A stretch of 53,185 nt of DNA from Ichthyophthirius multifiliis (Eukaryota > Ciliophora > Oligohymenophorea > Hymenostomatida), in NCBI RefSeq assembly GCF_000220395.1, contig NW_004086284.1:1-53185 (forward strand), in the 5' to 3' direction. Both the position numbers and the translations under genes were made by a program. This document shows, in pieces, positions 1 to 10,592 of this stretch. Position 1 is the first letter of the stretch. Every line of letters starts with the position of its first letter. A model generated the notes under the pieces. It was given only the letters and a program-made list of their open reading frames with translations, was not told the DNA's origin and searched no databases.

Positions 1-1020
1 TCAAATATATATTTTTAAAAAATTTCTTAAAAAATAAAATAAAAAAGATTAAATATTTATATGTTTTATATTTTTATTTATAAACTTATTTTTTATTAGA
101 GAAAAGCAATCCATCTGAATGATATCCATAAGAACTTTAAAGAAAATATAATCATTATTTGAAATATAGAAAATATTTAATATATATAATTATGAAGTAT
201 TATTTATATATAATTATTATTTATCAAAATACTTTTTTGTCTAACCAGGAAATTTATTCATAGGAAAATCTATTTCTGCAAATCCAACACATAATTCACT
301 TTTTAATTAAAAAAAATAATACATTTTTTTATAATATATTATTTTTTTATAGAATTTTTATTTTTTTCCATTATTATAGTTTAAAACTCATTAAACTAAC
401 AAAAAAAAAAAAGAGAATTATTTATTTTATTTTTTTCTTTCTTTTTTTTTTTTTTTTGTTTTTAATAAGTTTTTTTTAAAAAAAATATATGAACAAGTAG
501 TATATAAATATTGGTGTTTTTATTTTGTTTTTTCTCTGTAATTTCTTTAATAACTCTATAAAATAAAACAATTTATATATTATATATAGCCATTTTTTAT
601 TTTTATTGAGTATTTAAAAATAATTATAGGGAAAAAATAAAAATAATAATATATACAAATAATTTTTAAAAAATCAATTAGGATTATATTTATTTATATT
701 TTTTTTTAATAACTTTTTCTACCTTCCTGCTACATTATCAATAAATATTTCATAATAGTATATAATGGAATCAGCATTTGCGGGTTTATTTGCTTAAATA
801 GACTTTTATAAATTTATATAATTTGGTTTTTTATTTTTTTTTTAATTTTTTGTTACTGCAGTATCACCGTAATTAAGCTTTTTCCTGTATATGTTGCTGA
901 AAGTGTGCTTTTTTCTATTTATACAAAAGGATTTATAGATTAACGGAGTTATGTTTTATTTGTTTCTACATTTGTTTAAGTAGATTTTTCTAATAATTTT
1001 AATAAATATTCTTAACTCAT
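1..1020 (-). CDS. RanBPM-like SPRY-domain protein (5' part; 3' end beyond the window)
   Basis: The SPRY domain reads across four exons. Exon 1 starts at the ATG at 1020-1018 and ends at 857. Introns are 803-856, 299-722 (unusually long at 424 nt) and about 135-231. The last visible exon stops near 86. The order of motifs matches RanBP9/RanBP10 and yeast Gid1: NYGDTASIQANKP, then YYYEIFID, ELCVGFAEID, MNKFPGQ and SYGYHSDG. The spacing from YYYEI to VGF equals that of RanBPM. Family members are scaffolds of the CTLH/GID ubiquitin ligase; that role is inferred, because the LisH/CTLH part would lie off the left edge. Exon 1 contains a frame slip: the ATG frame gives an ATYTGK-like SPRY start, then the reading must shift by one base at the five-T run 879-883 (+ strand) to reach NYGDTA. 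One extra base there would restore the family pattern, so a sequencing under-call is likelier than a true break. Glutamine is encoded by TAA/TAG throughout. Confidence 0.8.
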
Positions 1021-1283
1021 CTTACTATTTTATATTTTTCTAATTTTAGTATTTTTAATTTTATTTTGATTTAATATATATATATATTTTTTTTTTCTAA
1101 AAAAAATATATAAATAAATAATACATCATTCTATTTAGTTTCTGAAATAAATAAAAAAAAAAAATTTAAAGAAGTAATATTTATTAATTATGAAAAAATA
1201 AAAAGAAGTTTTTTTTTTTTATTTAAAAAAAAAAATATTTTTATTTAACAATATAATTAAATATAATAAAACTAAAATTTAAA

Positions 1284-4112
1284 ATGTTAAAAAAATAAAA
1301 GTCATTTGGAACTCTTTTCCTTACATCATCCACTTCAAATGAAATAAATGGAATCGATTTATCAAAAAACAGATAAAAATTTCAAAAATTAACATCTCAA
1401 TAGTAATTAAATAATAATAAATATTATTTTTTATAATAAATCAGATAATAAATGACTTAAAATACAGAAAAAATATCAGAAATTTTTTGTTAAACTATAG
1501 AATAAAAAATATTTCAAGTTATAAAATAAATTAGAGAATACCAAGTTTAAATAAATTTAAATTCACCAAGAACATAATAAGCAATAAATACATTAAATTT
1601 ATTTGCTGAAGAATTTAGAATTAAGTATTTTTTTAAAAAAATAAAAAGGAATTAAATAAAAACATATTAAATAGGCCTGAATATGAAATAGAAAAATATT
1701 ATTAATATAATTTATAGAAAACTACTAATTAATCGATTTAAAATTAAAGTATTTCTAAAGAAAATTAAGATATATAGGATCAAAATGATAATTATAAAAA
1801 TATTTATAAATATCCAAATAATTAAAAAACAAGATATTATTAACATCTAAAGAATATATTAAGTATATTTATTTTTTAATTTATAAATATAATATATTCT
1901 TTTATAAAAAAGATAAATATAAAAATACAAATATTGAAAGATAAAAAATTATTAAGAATGAAAACGATTAAATAAGATAAACAATTTACTAAAAGTAAAA
2001 TCATAATAAAAAATTAAATTAAAAAAAAATAATAAAAAAAAAGTGGTTAATGTTAAACATAATAAATAAAGAAAAGAAATCCTTTAGAAAATTTAGATTT
2101 TAATTACAAACTTTAGCAATTAAGCAAAAAAAAACAAAAAATGCAAAAAATAATTGATGTAATTTATAATTTTAATATAATGATTTTTTAAAAATTTATT
2201 ATTTTTTATATATTTAACCAGTTAAAAGCAATGAGTGTTTTTGAAAATGAATTTTAATATAGATAATGGTAAGAAAAATCAAAGATTATAGATTAATAAA
2301 TAAAAGATGGTATTTTAAAACAGGAAAAAATTGTAAAATAAAATAAATATAAGTATTTTTAATTATAATTAATTTTTAGTAATAATTATAAACAAATTAA
2401 AAAATGAAAAATATTAAAAATTTATGGATAAACTTTAATAATAAAAACGTGCATAAGAAATATATACTAAACGAAAGATAGATAAATTTAATAAAAAATA
2501 TGAAATGATTTAAAAAAATCTAGATGATAAAAAAAATTAAAATCATAAAAAAGAAAATAGCAATACTTTAATTGAAAAATTAGAGTTATCGAAAATTAAT
2601 TCTACATAAGTAATTATATATTTTTCTTATTTATTAAAATATAAACATGCTTTATTATTTAAATATATTCTTAAAGAAAGATGATTTTAATATTCATACG
2701 ATAAAAATGAAATTAGAAGAAAAAGAAATGCAAGTTTCTTAGTTAGTTTAAGATTTAAATAATTAAAGAAAAAAAGAATTAAGGTAAATTAATTAGAAAA
2801 AGCTTGAAAAAATATAAAGAATAGAATAGATATAATAAAGTATGTTTGAAGAAAACATAAATGAATTTGGTTAAAAATAAGTTAAATAGTTAGAAGTTTA
2901 AAAGAATAAAGAACTACTTTTCTAAAAAAAATAATAGGAATAAATTAAATAAGAATTATTAAAAAATAAAAAGTTTTAATAAAATATCAAAAAAATAGAA
3001 TAAACAAGAAAGTATTTTTATAAAAAAATATTTTCTTTTTATAAATTTTTATATTTATAAAAGGGATTATATATAGGATCTTAATTATTAGTTTGAAAAA
3101 AAAGTTGAATAGGCTCAAAAAGCTATTGTATTTTAATAATAAATTAATGTTATATATATTTATATTTTAGGAATTCAGAAAATATGAATCTTAAAAAAAA
3201 GGAGATTTATTAAGAAAAAAGATTGATTAATCAATGACTGCTTCATAAAAGATATGGTTTAATGATGTAAATAAAAAAAAATAAAAAAATATTATATATA
3301 TAAAAAAACATATATATAAATATATATCTAAGAATATATATTTAAATAAAAAAAATAATGATATATAAATATAAATATAAATATAAATATAAATATATTT
3401 ATATATTTATATATTTATATATTTATATATTAATATTTATTTAATAATATATCAATTTATATATATTTATTTACTTTAACACATTTTTATTTATTTTTTT
3501 CAATAATATTTAATTTTTTAAATATTTAATTATATATAATAGCAACTTAGTAATGATTTAATAATGGAAAAATCAAAATTATTATAAATTAATTTAAGGA
3601 AATAAAATGATGAAAAAGAATAATTAAAAGCAATTGCAATGTATTTTATTATAACTTATGAATATATAATTAATTTATTTTCAAGGAAAACACATTAAAA
3701 TTAACATGCTTAAAGAAGTATTAGAAAAGAATTTACAAATGGTTTAAAACGATAGTTCTAATAAATTATATTTGTAATAATAATATATTTTTCATTTTTT
3801 TTAAAAAAAATTATTTTTATTAGAAAATATAAATATTTAAATTTGTCTGAAAATTTATTACAAAAATATTATAATTAAACAACTAGTGTAGACAATAAAG
3901 ATGAGGAAGATATAATAGTATTTTTATAAAATATTATACATATAAATTTAAACATACTTTTTTTCTTAAATTTAATATATATATAGACAAATAAAAAGTA
4001 AGAAATCAAACCCATATTTAAAAAAGGTGGTGTTAAATTTAATTTATCTCCTAAAATAATTAAAAGTTTAAATTAAGAAAACATAAATATTCATAAAAAA
4101 TCTACATCTTGA
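1284..4112 (+). CDS. Glutamine-rich coiled-coil protein, unknown family
   Basis: A multi-exon gene starting at the ATG at 1284 (MLKKQKSFGTL) and ending at TGA 4110-4112 (NIHKKSTS). Coding segments show high Gln/Lys/Glu content and heptad-like patterns, especially 2690-3010 (KLEEKEMQVSQLVQDLNNQ) and 3540-3640. Well-supported introns include about 2149-2220, 2601-2686, 3005-3060, 3148-3169, a 270-nt intron 3269-3541 packed with ATAAAT repeats, and 3931-3986. Two joins in the first third (near 1630 and near 2040) do not keep frame at A-rich runs, so the exact N-terminal protein is uncertain. I do not recognise the family. The length and coiled coils resemble cytoskeletal, basal-body or axonemal proteins common in ciliates, but no specific motif proves this. 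It starts divergently 264 bases from the SPRY gene and ends facing the next gene. Confidence 0.7.
3360..3435. repeat. ATAAAT / ATATTT short tandem repeats inside an intron
   Basis: Successive copies of ATAAAT and then of its inverse, ATTTAT, lie within the large intron of the coiled-coil gene. It is simple-sequence DNA that could fold as a hairpin. No coding signal is visible. Confidence 0.7.
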
Positions 4113-4776
4113 TATAAATATATTCTTTTTTAATATAAAATATTTTATTTTTAATGTCTATAAATATAAAAAATAAATTAATTATATATCGAATAATAAT
4201 ATTTTTTATATAAAATATTTTTTTTTAAAAAAAAATAAAAATAAAAAATCGATTGTTTATCATATTTTTAATAAAAGAAAATTTGATAATAAAAAAAACA
4301 TATATTATTTAATATATAGTTTTTTTATTTTATTTTTCTTCTTATTTACAAGCATTCAATTATTTTTCAAAGTTAAAAAAAAATAGAAACTAATTGAGAT
4401 TTTTTTGAGATAGCAAAAAAAAAAAAAAAAAAAAAAAATATTTTAAAAAATATGAGAGTAAAAGACCATTATTATTATTTGTTATAATTATTTTTCTTCT
4501 AAAATTAGAATTTTCAATTATATATACAATTTTATTATACCTCTCTTTTTATTAATTTTTTTTTCTTTTTTCTTTTATTATAAATCTTAGATTTAAATCT
4601 TCTTCTATCTATTTTTTTTTCTCTTTCAATATATAGTCAAAATAAATAAAAAAGTTTAATATAGCTTTAAATCTCTATAAGAATTTTTTTTATTTATCAA
4701 ATTTTCTTGATTAATTAAAAAAATAATAATAATAATTATAAAATATAAAAAAAAAGAAATATAATCTAATATATTC
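4113..4776. other. Convergent intergenic region
   Basis: Lies between two genes ending towards each other. It holds poly(A)/poly(T) runs, including a 24-A run near 4416-4439. No coding or RNA signal is seen. Confidence 0.6.
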
Positions 4777-5604
4777 TCATTATTTTTCTTAATATAAGTA
4801 TTATTATTATTAGCTTTCATTCCTATATTCACCTTCGATTTCATCATCATCCTCTCCATCCGAATAGTCTTCATCTTAATCATCATCTCCATAATTATTT
4901 TCTTCTTTTTAATCCTATTCTTAAGGCAATAATTAAGTAATCATTTCTAAAGCCAAGGCTTTTTAATCAGGCAATAAAGTTTTGATATCTTATATTTTTT
5001 CTAATTTATAAACAAGGGAAAGTCTAATATCTTAAGAATGAATTTCTATTATATCATTAAGGATTTCCTAATCATCAATTAAAATATATCCTTCGAATGT
5101 TTCTCCGTCATTATCTGGTTCATTTACAATAGTAATTCTTTTTAAACATTCCTTATTTTGTTCGCTTGTATTTTTAGGATATATTAAATCTAATATATCT
5201 TATTCACTTAAAAGTTATTTTGTCTCCCATTTTAATATACTAAAATGGTTTTTTTCGAAAAACTCATTAGATTCTTGATTTAAAACATTCATTTATTATA
5301 ATAAAGCTTAAACTTCTCTATCATCCTTTAATAGTTTCTTCATGTCTTCCGGAACTTTATTTGTTATTGGTTCCCCATCTTAATTATAATAAAAGTTTTT
5401 TCCATCTACTACATCTACCCAACCAAATAATATATTATAATCATAATGTTTAGGCTCTTTGGTGTCTTTATCGATTATTGTAAAACCGAACTCGCTTTCA
5501 TCTTCATCGTATTCTTCGAACTTTTCTATATTATGACCAGATTTTTCATATTCAGTTTCTGGAAGATATTTTTGTTCGCGAAATGTAAATTTTTTTTTGT
5601 CCAT
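4777..5604 (-). CDS. Acidic intronless protein of 275 residues, unknown family
   Basis: A single uninterrupted frame from the ATG at 5604 to TGA at 4779-4777, reading TAA/TAG as Gln. The N-terminal third contains an aromatic patch (ILFGWVDVVDGKNFYYN, residues about 58-74). The middle is a mixed alpha/beta-looking region ending around EPDNDGETFEGYILIDD. The C-terminus, after about residue 230, is a highly acidic low-complexity tail (NYGDDDQDEDYSDGEDDDE) followed by a short polyQ patch. Base composition is clearly richer in G+C than the flanks, which supports coding. I do not recognise the family. The acidic tail would suit a chaperone or nucleic-acid-factor binding protein, but that is speculation. 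Without code 6 it would appear broken into short frames. The start is set by the first ATG after an extremely T-rich leader. Confidence 0.8.
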
Positions 5605-6660
5605 TTTTTTTTTGTTTTATTTTTTTATTTATGTAAATAGATTTCTTTTACTAATATTAGGGAAAAAAAAAATACATATACTTATTTATTTTTATTTAGG
5701 ATTTTTTTATTTTTATAAGGTTTTTTTTTTTTTTTTTCTAATTTTAATATATTATATTTTTATTTATTTATTTTTGTATATTTATAATATTTAATCACAT
5801 TTATTTTTTTCTTTTTTTCTATTTATTCAAAGTTATTAATTAAGTTTTTAATAAATTAATAATTTTATACTTTTCTATTTTAATTATAAAAAATATATAT
5901 AATATTTATAGAATATAGATATTGTATTATAATTAACTTCTTTGTGACTTTAGACATTCGAAATTTTATTTTTATTGCAAACATTATAGTTAACAAATTT
6001 AATATTTAATTAAAAATAATATTCATAGAATTATATTAGTATAAAAAAATTTAAAATAAAAAATATATAAAGAATATATTTAAAATTACTAAAATATAAT
6101 ATTTTATATTTTTTTTTAAAATTACTTTATATATTCTAGAATAAATATTTTTAATACAGATAGATCAATTATATAAAATAGGATTTAATATTATTAATTG
6201 AATAGTTAATTAGTATTTATTATTTATATTTTAAGTTAAAATTATATTTATTTTATCATTTTTTAAGTTTTATAAAATTATTATTTATATTAGTATGAAT
6301 ATTTTTAGGTTTCAGTAATTATAAAAATTGTTAATTTTTACATTTGCAAAATTAAAAAATTATGTAATATATACTATATATATTAATTAATATATAGTAT
6401 AAATTATATTTCTATTATTTAATAATAATATATAAAAGATAATTTTTTTATTTGCCATTTGTCATTTAAAATTAATTTATTATTTTTAAATATTTTAATA
6501 AATATATATATATTATATATACACATATATATATATATTTTATTAATTAAAAACTGTGTATATAAAAAATAATTATTAAAAAATATATATATAAAATCAT
6601 ATTTTTAAAATAATAAAAAATAAAAAGATCAAATACAAAATAATAAAGATTTATTTAAAA
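5605..6660. other. Divergent intergenic region, about 1.05 kb
   Basis: Separates two divergently transcribed genes and presumably contains both promoters. It consists of A/T homopolymers and TA-rich palindromic stretches (for example around 6365-6400). No promoter motif or RNA gene can be assigned. Confidence 0.6.
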
Positions 6661-7580
6661 ATGCATCCCGGATAAAACAAAGGAAGAATATAAAAAGAAA
6701 TAACTGATTTTCATAAAACAGTAAAAAAATAAAATATTATAACTCGATTTTCAAAAAAAAACAACATTTATATAATAAAAAATATACAAAATAAGGCAGA
6801 AACAAGTAATATCAAAGTATAAATAGTAGGAAACGATCTAAATCATTGGAAAGGATATATAGCTGGCCCTGTATTAACTAATAAAAAATAAAAATATCAT
6901 AACATATATAACATTTTTTTTTAAAATAAAAAATATATAAATAAATATATTTTTTATTTAAATAGGAAGATACTCCTTATGGAGGAGGAGTATTTTAAAT
7001 TGATATTTAATTACCTAGTGAATATCCTTATAAACCACCAAAAGTAATAAAAATAAAAAAAAGGATTTTTATAAAAATATATAAAAAAAGATGAAATTTG
7101 ATACTAGAATTTGGCATCCTAATATTTCTTCATAAACAGGTGCAATTTGTTTAGATATTTTAAAAAATGAATGGTCACCGGCTTTATCTATAAGGACTGC
7201 TCTTCTTTCTTTATAGGCACTTATGTGTGCTCCTGAACCTGGTATTTTTATTTTTATTTTCTTTAGATGTTTACTTTTTCTTTTTATTTATATAGATGAT
7301 CCATAAGATGCTGTTGTTGCATAATAATATAAAAACTAAAAAGATTAATATATTAAAACAGCCAAAGAATGGACAAAAAATTATGCAAATACAAATGCTT
7401 AAGATGAAAAAGTTAAAAAATTAGTAGAAATGGGATTTGAAGAAAAATAATGCCGAGTAAATATTTTTTTTAAATATTTATTTATTTTAATAATTTTTTT
7501 GTAAATTATAAAAGGAAGCTTTAATGAAATTCGGATGGGAAGAAGAATTAAGTTTGAATTATTTACTTGGAGGAAATTGA
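6661..7580 (+). CDS. UBE2K: Ubiquitin-conjugating enzyme E2 with C-terminal UBA domain (UBE2K / Ubc1 type)
   Basis: Six exons (6661-6720, 6796-6870, 6966-7043, 7091-7241, 7296-7456, 7515-7580) join in frame to 196 residues, close to human UBE2K at 200. The UBC fold is complete. It shows the DTPYGGGVF strand, the YPYKPPKMKF turn, the IWHPNISSQTGAICLDIL block with the HPN motif and catalytic cysteine, and the PEPDDPQDAVVAQQYK segment that is diagnostic of this subfamily. A UBA domain follows (KLVEMGFEEKQCREAL, then LSLNYLLGGN). The enzyme receives ubiquitin from E1 as a thioester on the cysteine and transfers it with an E3. The UBE2K class builds Lys48-linked chains, and its UBA binds ubiquitin. 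It is cytosolic. Introns are 48-95 nt with GT-AG ends. A ubiquitin-ligase gene follows on the same strand, which may be chance. Confidence 0.95.
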
Positions 7581-8152
7581 AAAATATTATATATATATAT
7601 ATATATATATTTATATAAAAAAACATGCATATATAATATATATTTGAAATATTTTTTTTTTTGTTTTATTAATAAAGTTTTTCATTAATAAATAATATTT
7701 AAAAAAATTAATTTTTCTTCTATTATATTCTTTTCATATATATTTTTTTATTTATTTTTTGTCTTTAATATTTTTAAGATTATATATCGTATTTTTCTGG
7801 AAATAAAATATAAATAAGCCCATTTTTTTAGATTTATTTTACTAAAAAACATTATAATTACAAATAATTGGTATTTTACTTTTATTTAATAAAAAATTTA
7901 ATTAATTTTATTTTGTTTATAATTATTTTATAGATTTTTTTTTTAGTTATAATAAGTATTATATATAAAATAATATTTCTGCTAGTCAAAAATAAAAAGA
8001 AAAAAAAAGTATAGTTACCTATATTTTTAAAAAATAAATAATAATATTAATTTTTATTTTTTGAAAAATTAATATATTAATTGAATATATATAAAACAAC
8101 AAAAGAGAGTTTAAAAAAATAAAAAATTATAAACTTCATTAAATAAAAAGAA
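7581..8152. other. Intergenic region
   Basis: AT-rich spacer between two same-strand genes, with a (TA)n tract at about 7590-7620. No coding or RNA signal is seen. Confidence 0.55.
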
Positions 8153-9377
8153 ATGCAAGCGGATAGTTTAGCTAATAATTATATAGAATCAAGGAATCAT
8201 CGGAAATTCAGAATAGGATTTTTAATTTTATTAATATTGTCTTTATCGATTATAATAATGAAAAAATAAATGCATACTACTGTTTTGTACAATAATAGTA
8301 ATTAGGTTTAAAATTGGGACTATAGTTAATTTTAAAATGATACTAAAAAACTACTTTTGTACTAAACTTAATAAAGTATTGATGGATATTCTTAATTATA
8401 CTAAGCCTTGTATGATAACTATTTATTTAATAAAACAAACAGTTTCAAAGACACTAATTAATTATATTCAAATTATTAAAATGATTTGTTATTTGGTATT
8501 TTGCATTCCTTATAAAAAAAAATATTCTAAGGAACATGGAAATAAAATAATAATTAATAAAAAGTAAAAATGAATTTATTATTTTTTTTAATTTTAATAA
8601 AAATCAAAATAAAAAAGCTTTTGAATATGTTTGATAAGGAATAAGGAATTTTAGAAATGTTATTTTCATAATACAGAACAAATTCAACATTTCTAAATTT
8701 AAAAATGAGAAACGGAAAATTTATCGACAGAGAAGTTATGGTTGGATATATAGAATTGAATCATGATATAACTATTTAGTTTATAAATTAAAATCAAATT
8801 TTGTTACAAAATTTAACTTTAATTTACAATCTTTATAATTAATTTGAAAATGTTTATAATAATAATAAATATGATAATTGTAATTTTTCATTTATTATTT
8901 TTTATTTTTTTTTAAATAAGAAGGTCATAGCGTTTAAATAATAATAAATTTCGACGAAAGTAATATGTAAATAGCTGATTAATATATAGATTTATGGAGC
9001 CCTATTATTAATATTTAAATAGAAAACTAAGATAAAACTTAAAAAAGTCCTTATTTTAATATTAATGCAATACTTGATTTATAGGAATAAGTAAAATTAT
9101 ATATAAATTTATCTATTTTTTTTATATATATAAAATTTTAAATTATATATAAATATATTTAATAAAGAATATTTTATTATTTAAATAATAATTTAATTAT
9201 ACTATGTTTTTGTCAGGCCTATTATTAGTCTAATTTCACTTTGTTGTAAAAATTATCAGAAAAGTTATTTCTGATGATTTTTTATATAGAAAAATTTCTT
9301 TACTTTCTTTATTTCTTGCATTTGTTTGGGATGGATTTTTTTGTATAAATCATATATTGTATGCAATACAATTTTAA

Positions 9378-9443
<66 letters not shown>

Positions 9444-10399
9444 TAATAAACATTTAAATACTAATAAGTAATATTTCGAATACTATGCAACTCCTTGTAT
9501 TGTCTATATACTTTTGTGGAATATATGTGAGAGAACTTTGATTTCTTTAATATGGAAAAATAGATATGTAAATAAAAATTAATTTTTTTATTTACTATAT
9601 TTTTAAAAATAGGATAATAATCTATACTAAAGTATATTTTTTAAAAATAGAATGTACTTCTTTTTATTACTATGTAAAATAAATACATTTTTTTTTATTA
9701 TATAATTTATATAAATTTATATTTAAAAAGATTTTATTTTATTCGCTGCTCTAATAATAATACAATAATACATAGTAACAGATTGGTTTTTGTGTATAAT
9801 GAACCTTTATTTAATACCTTAAATAATAAAAAACGCCAGATAAGGTTAATAAGTATTAGTTTATAAAGAATTTATATTTGGATTAATGTTAACAAGATCT
9901 ATTTTATTAGTAAAATTTTAAAATAAATATAAATAAATGATATAATAAATAAAAAAAATAGTTATATTTTAAAGGTTATGAGGGTAATATAGCAAATTTA
10001 AGTCCTTAATATTTTACATGTGCTATAATTATAATTATTTTAATCTTTTAAGTTGTAATGCTTTACCTTTAGTAAATATACGGACCAAGATTCTTCGTTC
10101 CAACTATTTTATAAAGAGATGCCTTTAATTATTTTATTTATATCAATTAAAATACTGAAATAGAATTAGAAACACAATCAGAGAATACAGAAGATTGTTC
10201 TATATGTATGAACAATTTATCAGTTAATCCTGAATAATAATAATAAAAAAAAGAATTGTATATTACTGTAATTAAATAAAATAAAATTATGCAAACACCT
10301 TGTAAGCATAAATACCATTGCCAGTGTCTATTAGAATGGATGAAAATAAAAATGGAATGTCCTTCATGCAGATCTATATTACCACCAGCTATACAATGA
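8153..10399 (+). CDS. Transmembrane RING E3 ubiquitin ligase, Tul1/Dsc1 family
   Basis: Starts with ATG 8153; residues about 20-37 form a signal anchor (FLILLILSLSIIIM). A luminal region follows with Asn-rich segments and the stretch NFDESNMQIADQYIDLWSP. A series of membrane helices then covers about 9215-10080. Within these are family landmarks: LYLIPQIIKNARQG (the PQI loop of Tul1) and YGPRFFVPT just before the cytosolic tail. The tail ends in a C-terminal RING: CSICMNN, then CKHKYHCQCLLEW and CPSCRSILPPAIQ, with TGA at 10397-10399. Tul1/Dsc1 acts in the Golgi/endosome as part of a membrane ligase complex that ubiquitinates misfolded or unassembled membrane proteins. At least seven introns are seen; one begins with a long (TA)n tract (9379-9439). 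All cysteine and histidine RING ligands are present. Exact splice joins in the membrane part are approximate. Confidence 0.88.
9379..9440. repeat. (TA)n microsatellite in intron
   Basis: About 31 uninterrupted TA dinucleotides immediately after the intron donor of the Tul1-like gene. Confidence 0.9.
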
Positions 10400-10592
10400 T
10401 AAAATATATATTTATATATTATATGGATTAATATATATAAATGTAATTACATATATTAAAATATATATATATATTTATATATATATGTTTATTTAAATAT
10501 TTTATAATATAATTATATTTAAATATATAAAGTCATTTTTTAAATATATATTTTTTATTATTCTTATTTTTATAAAATATTTAATTAATAGA

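Noticed and set aside
4656-4892. Standard-code open frame on the minus strand overlapping the acidic-protein gene
   Set aside because: It is a different frame over the real code-6 gene and translates its acidic tail and the low-complexity sequence beyond into Met/Ile-rich junk.
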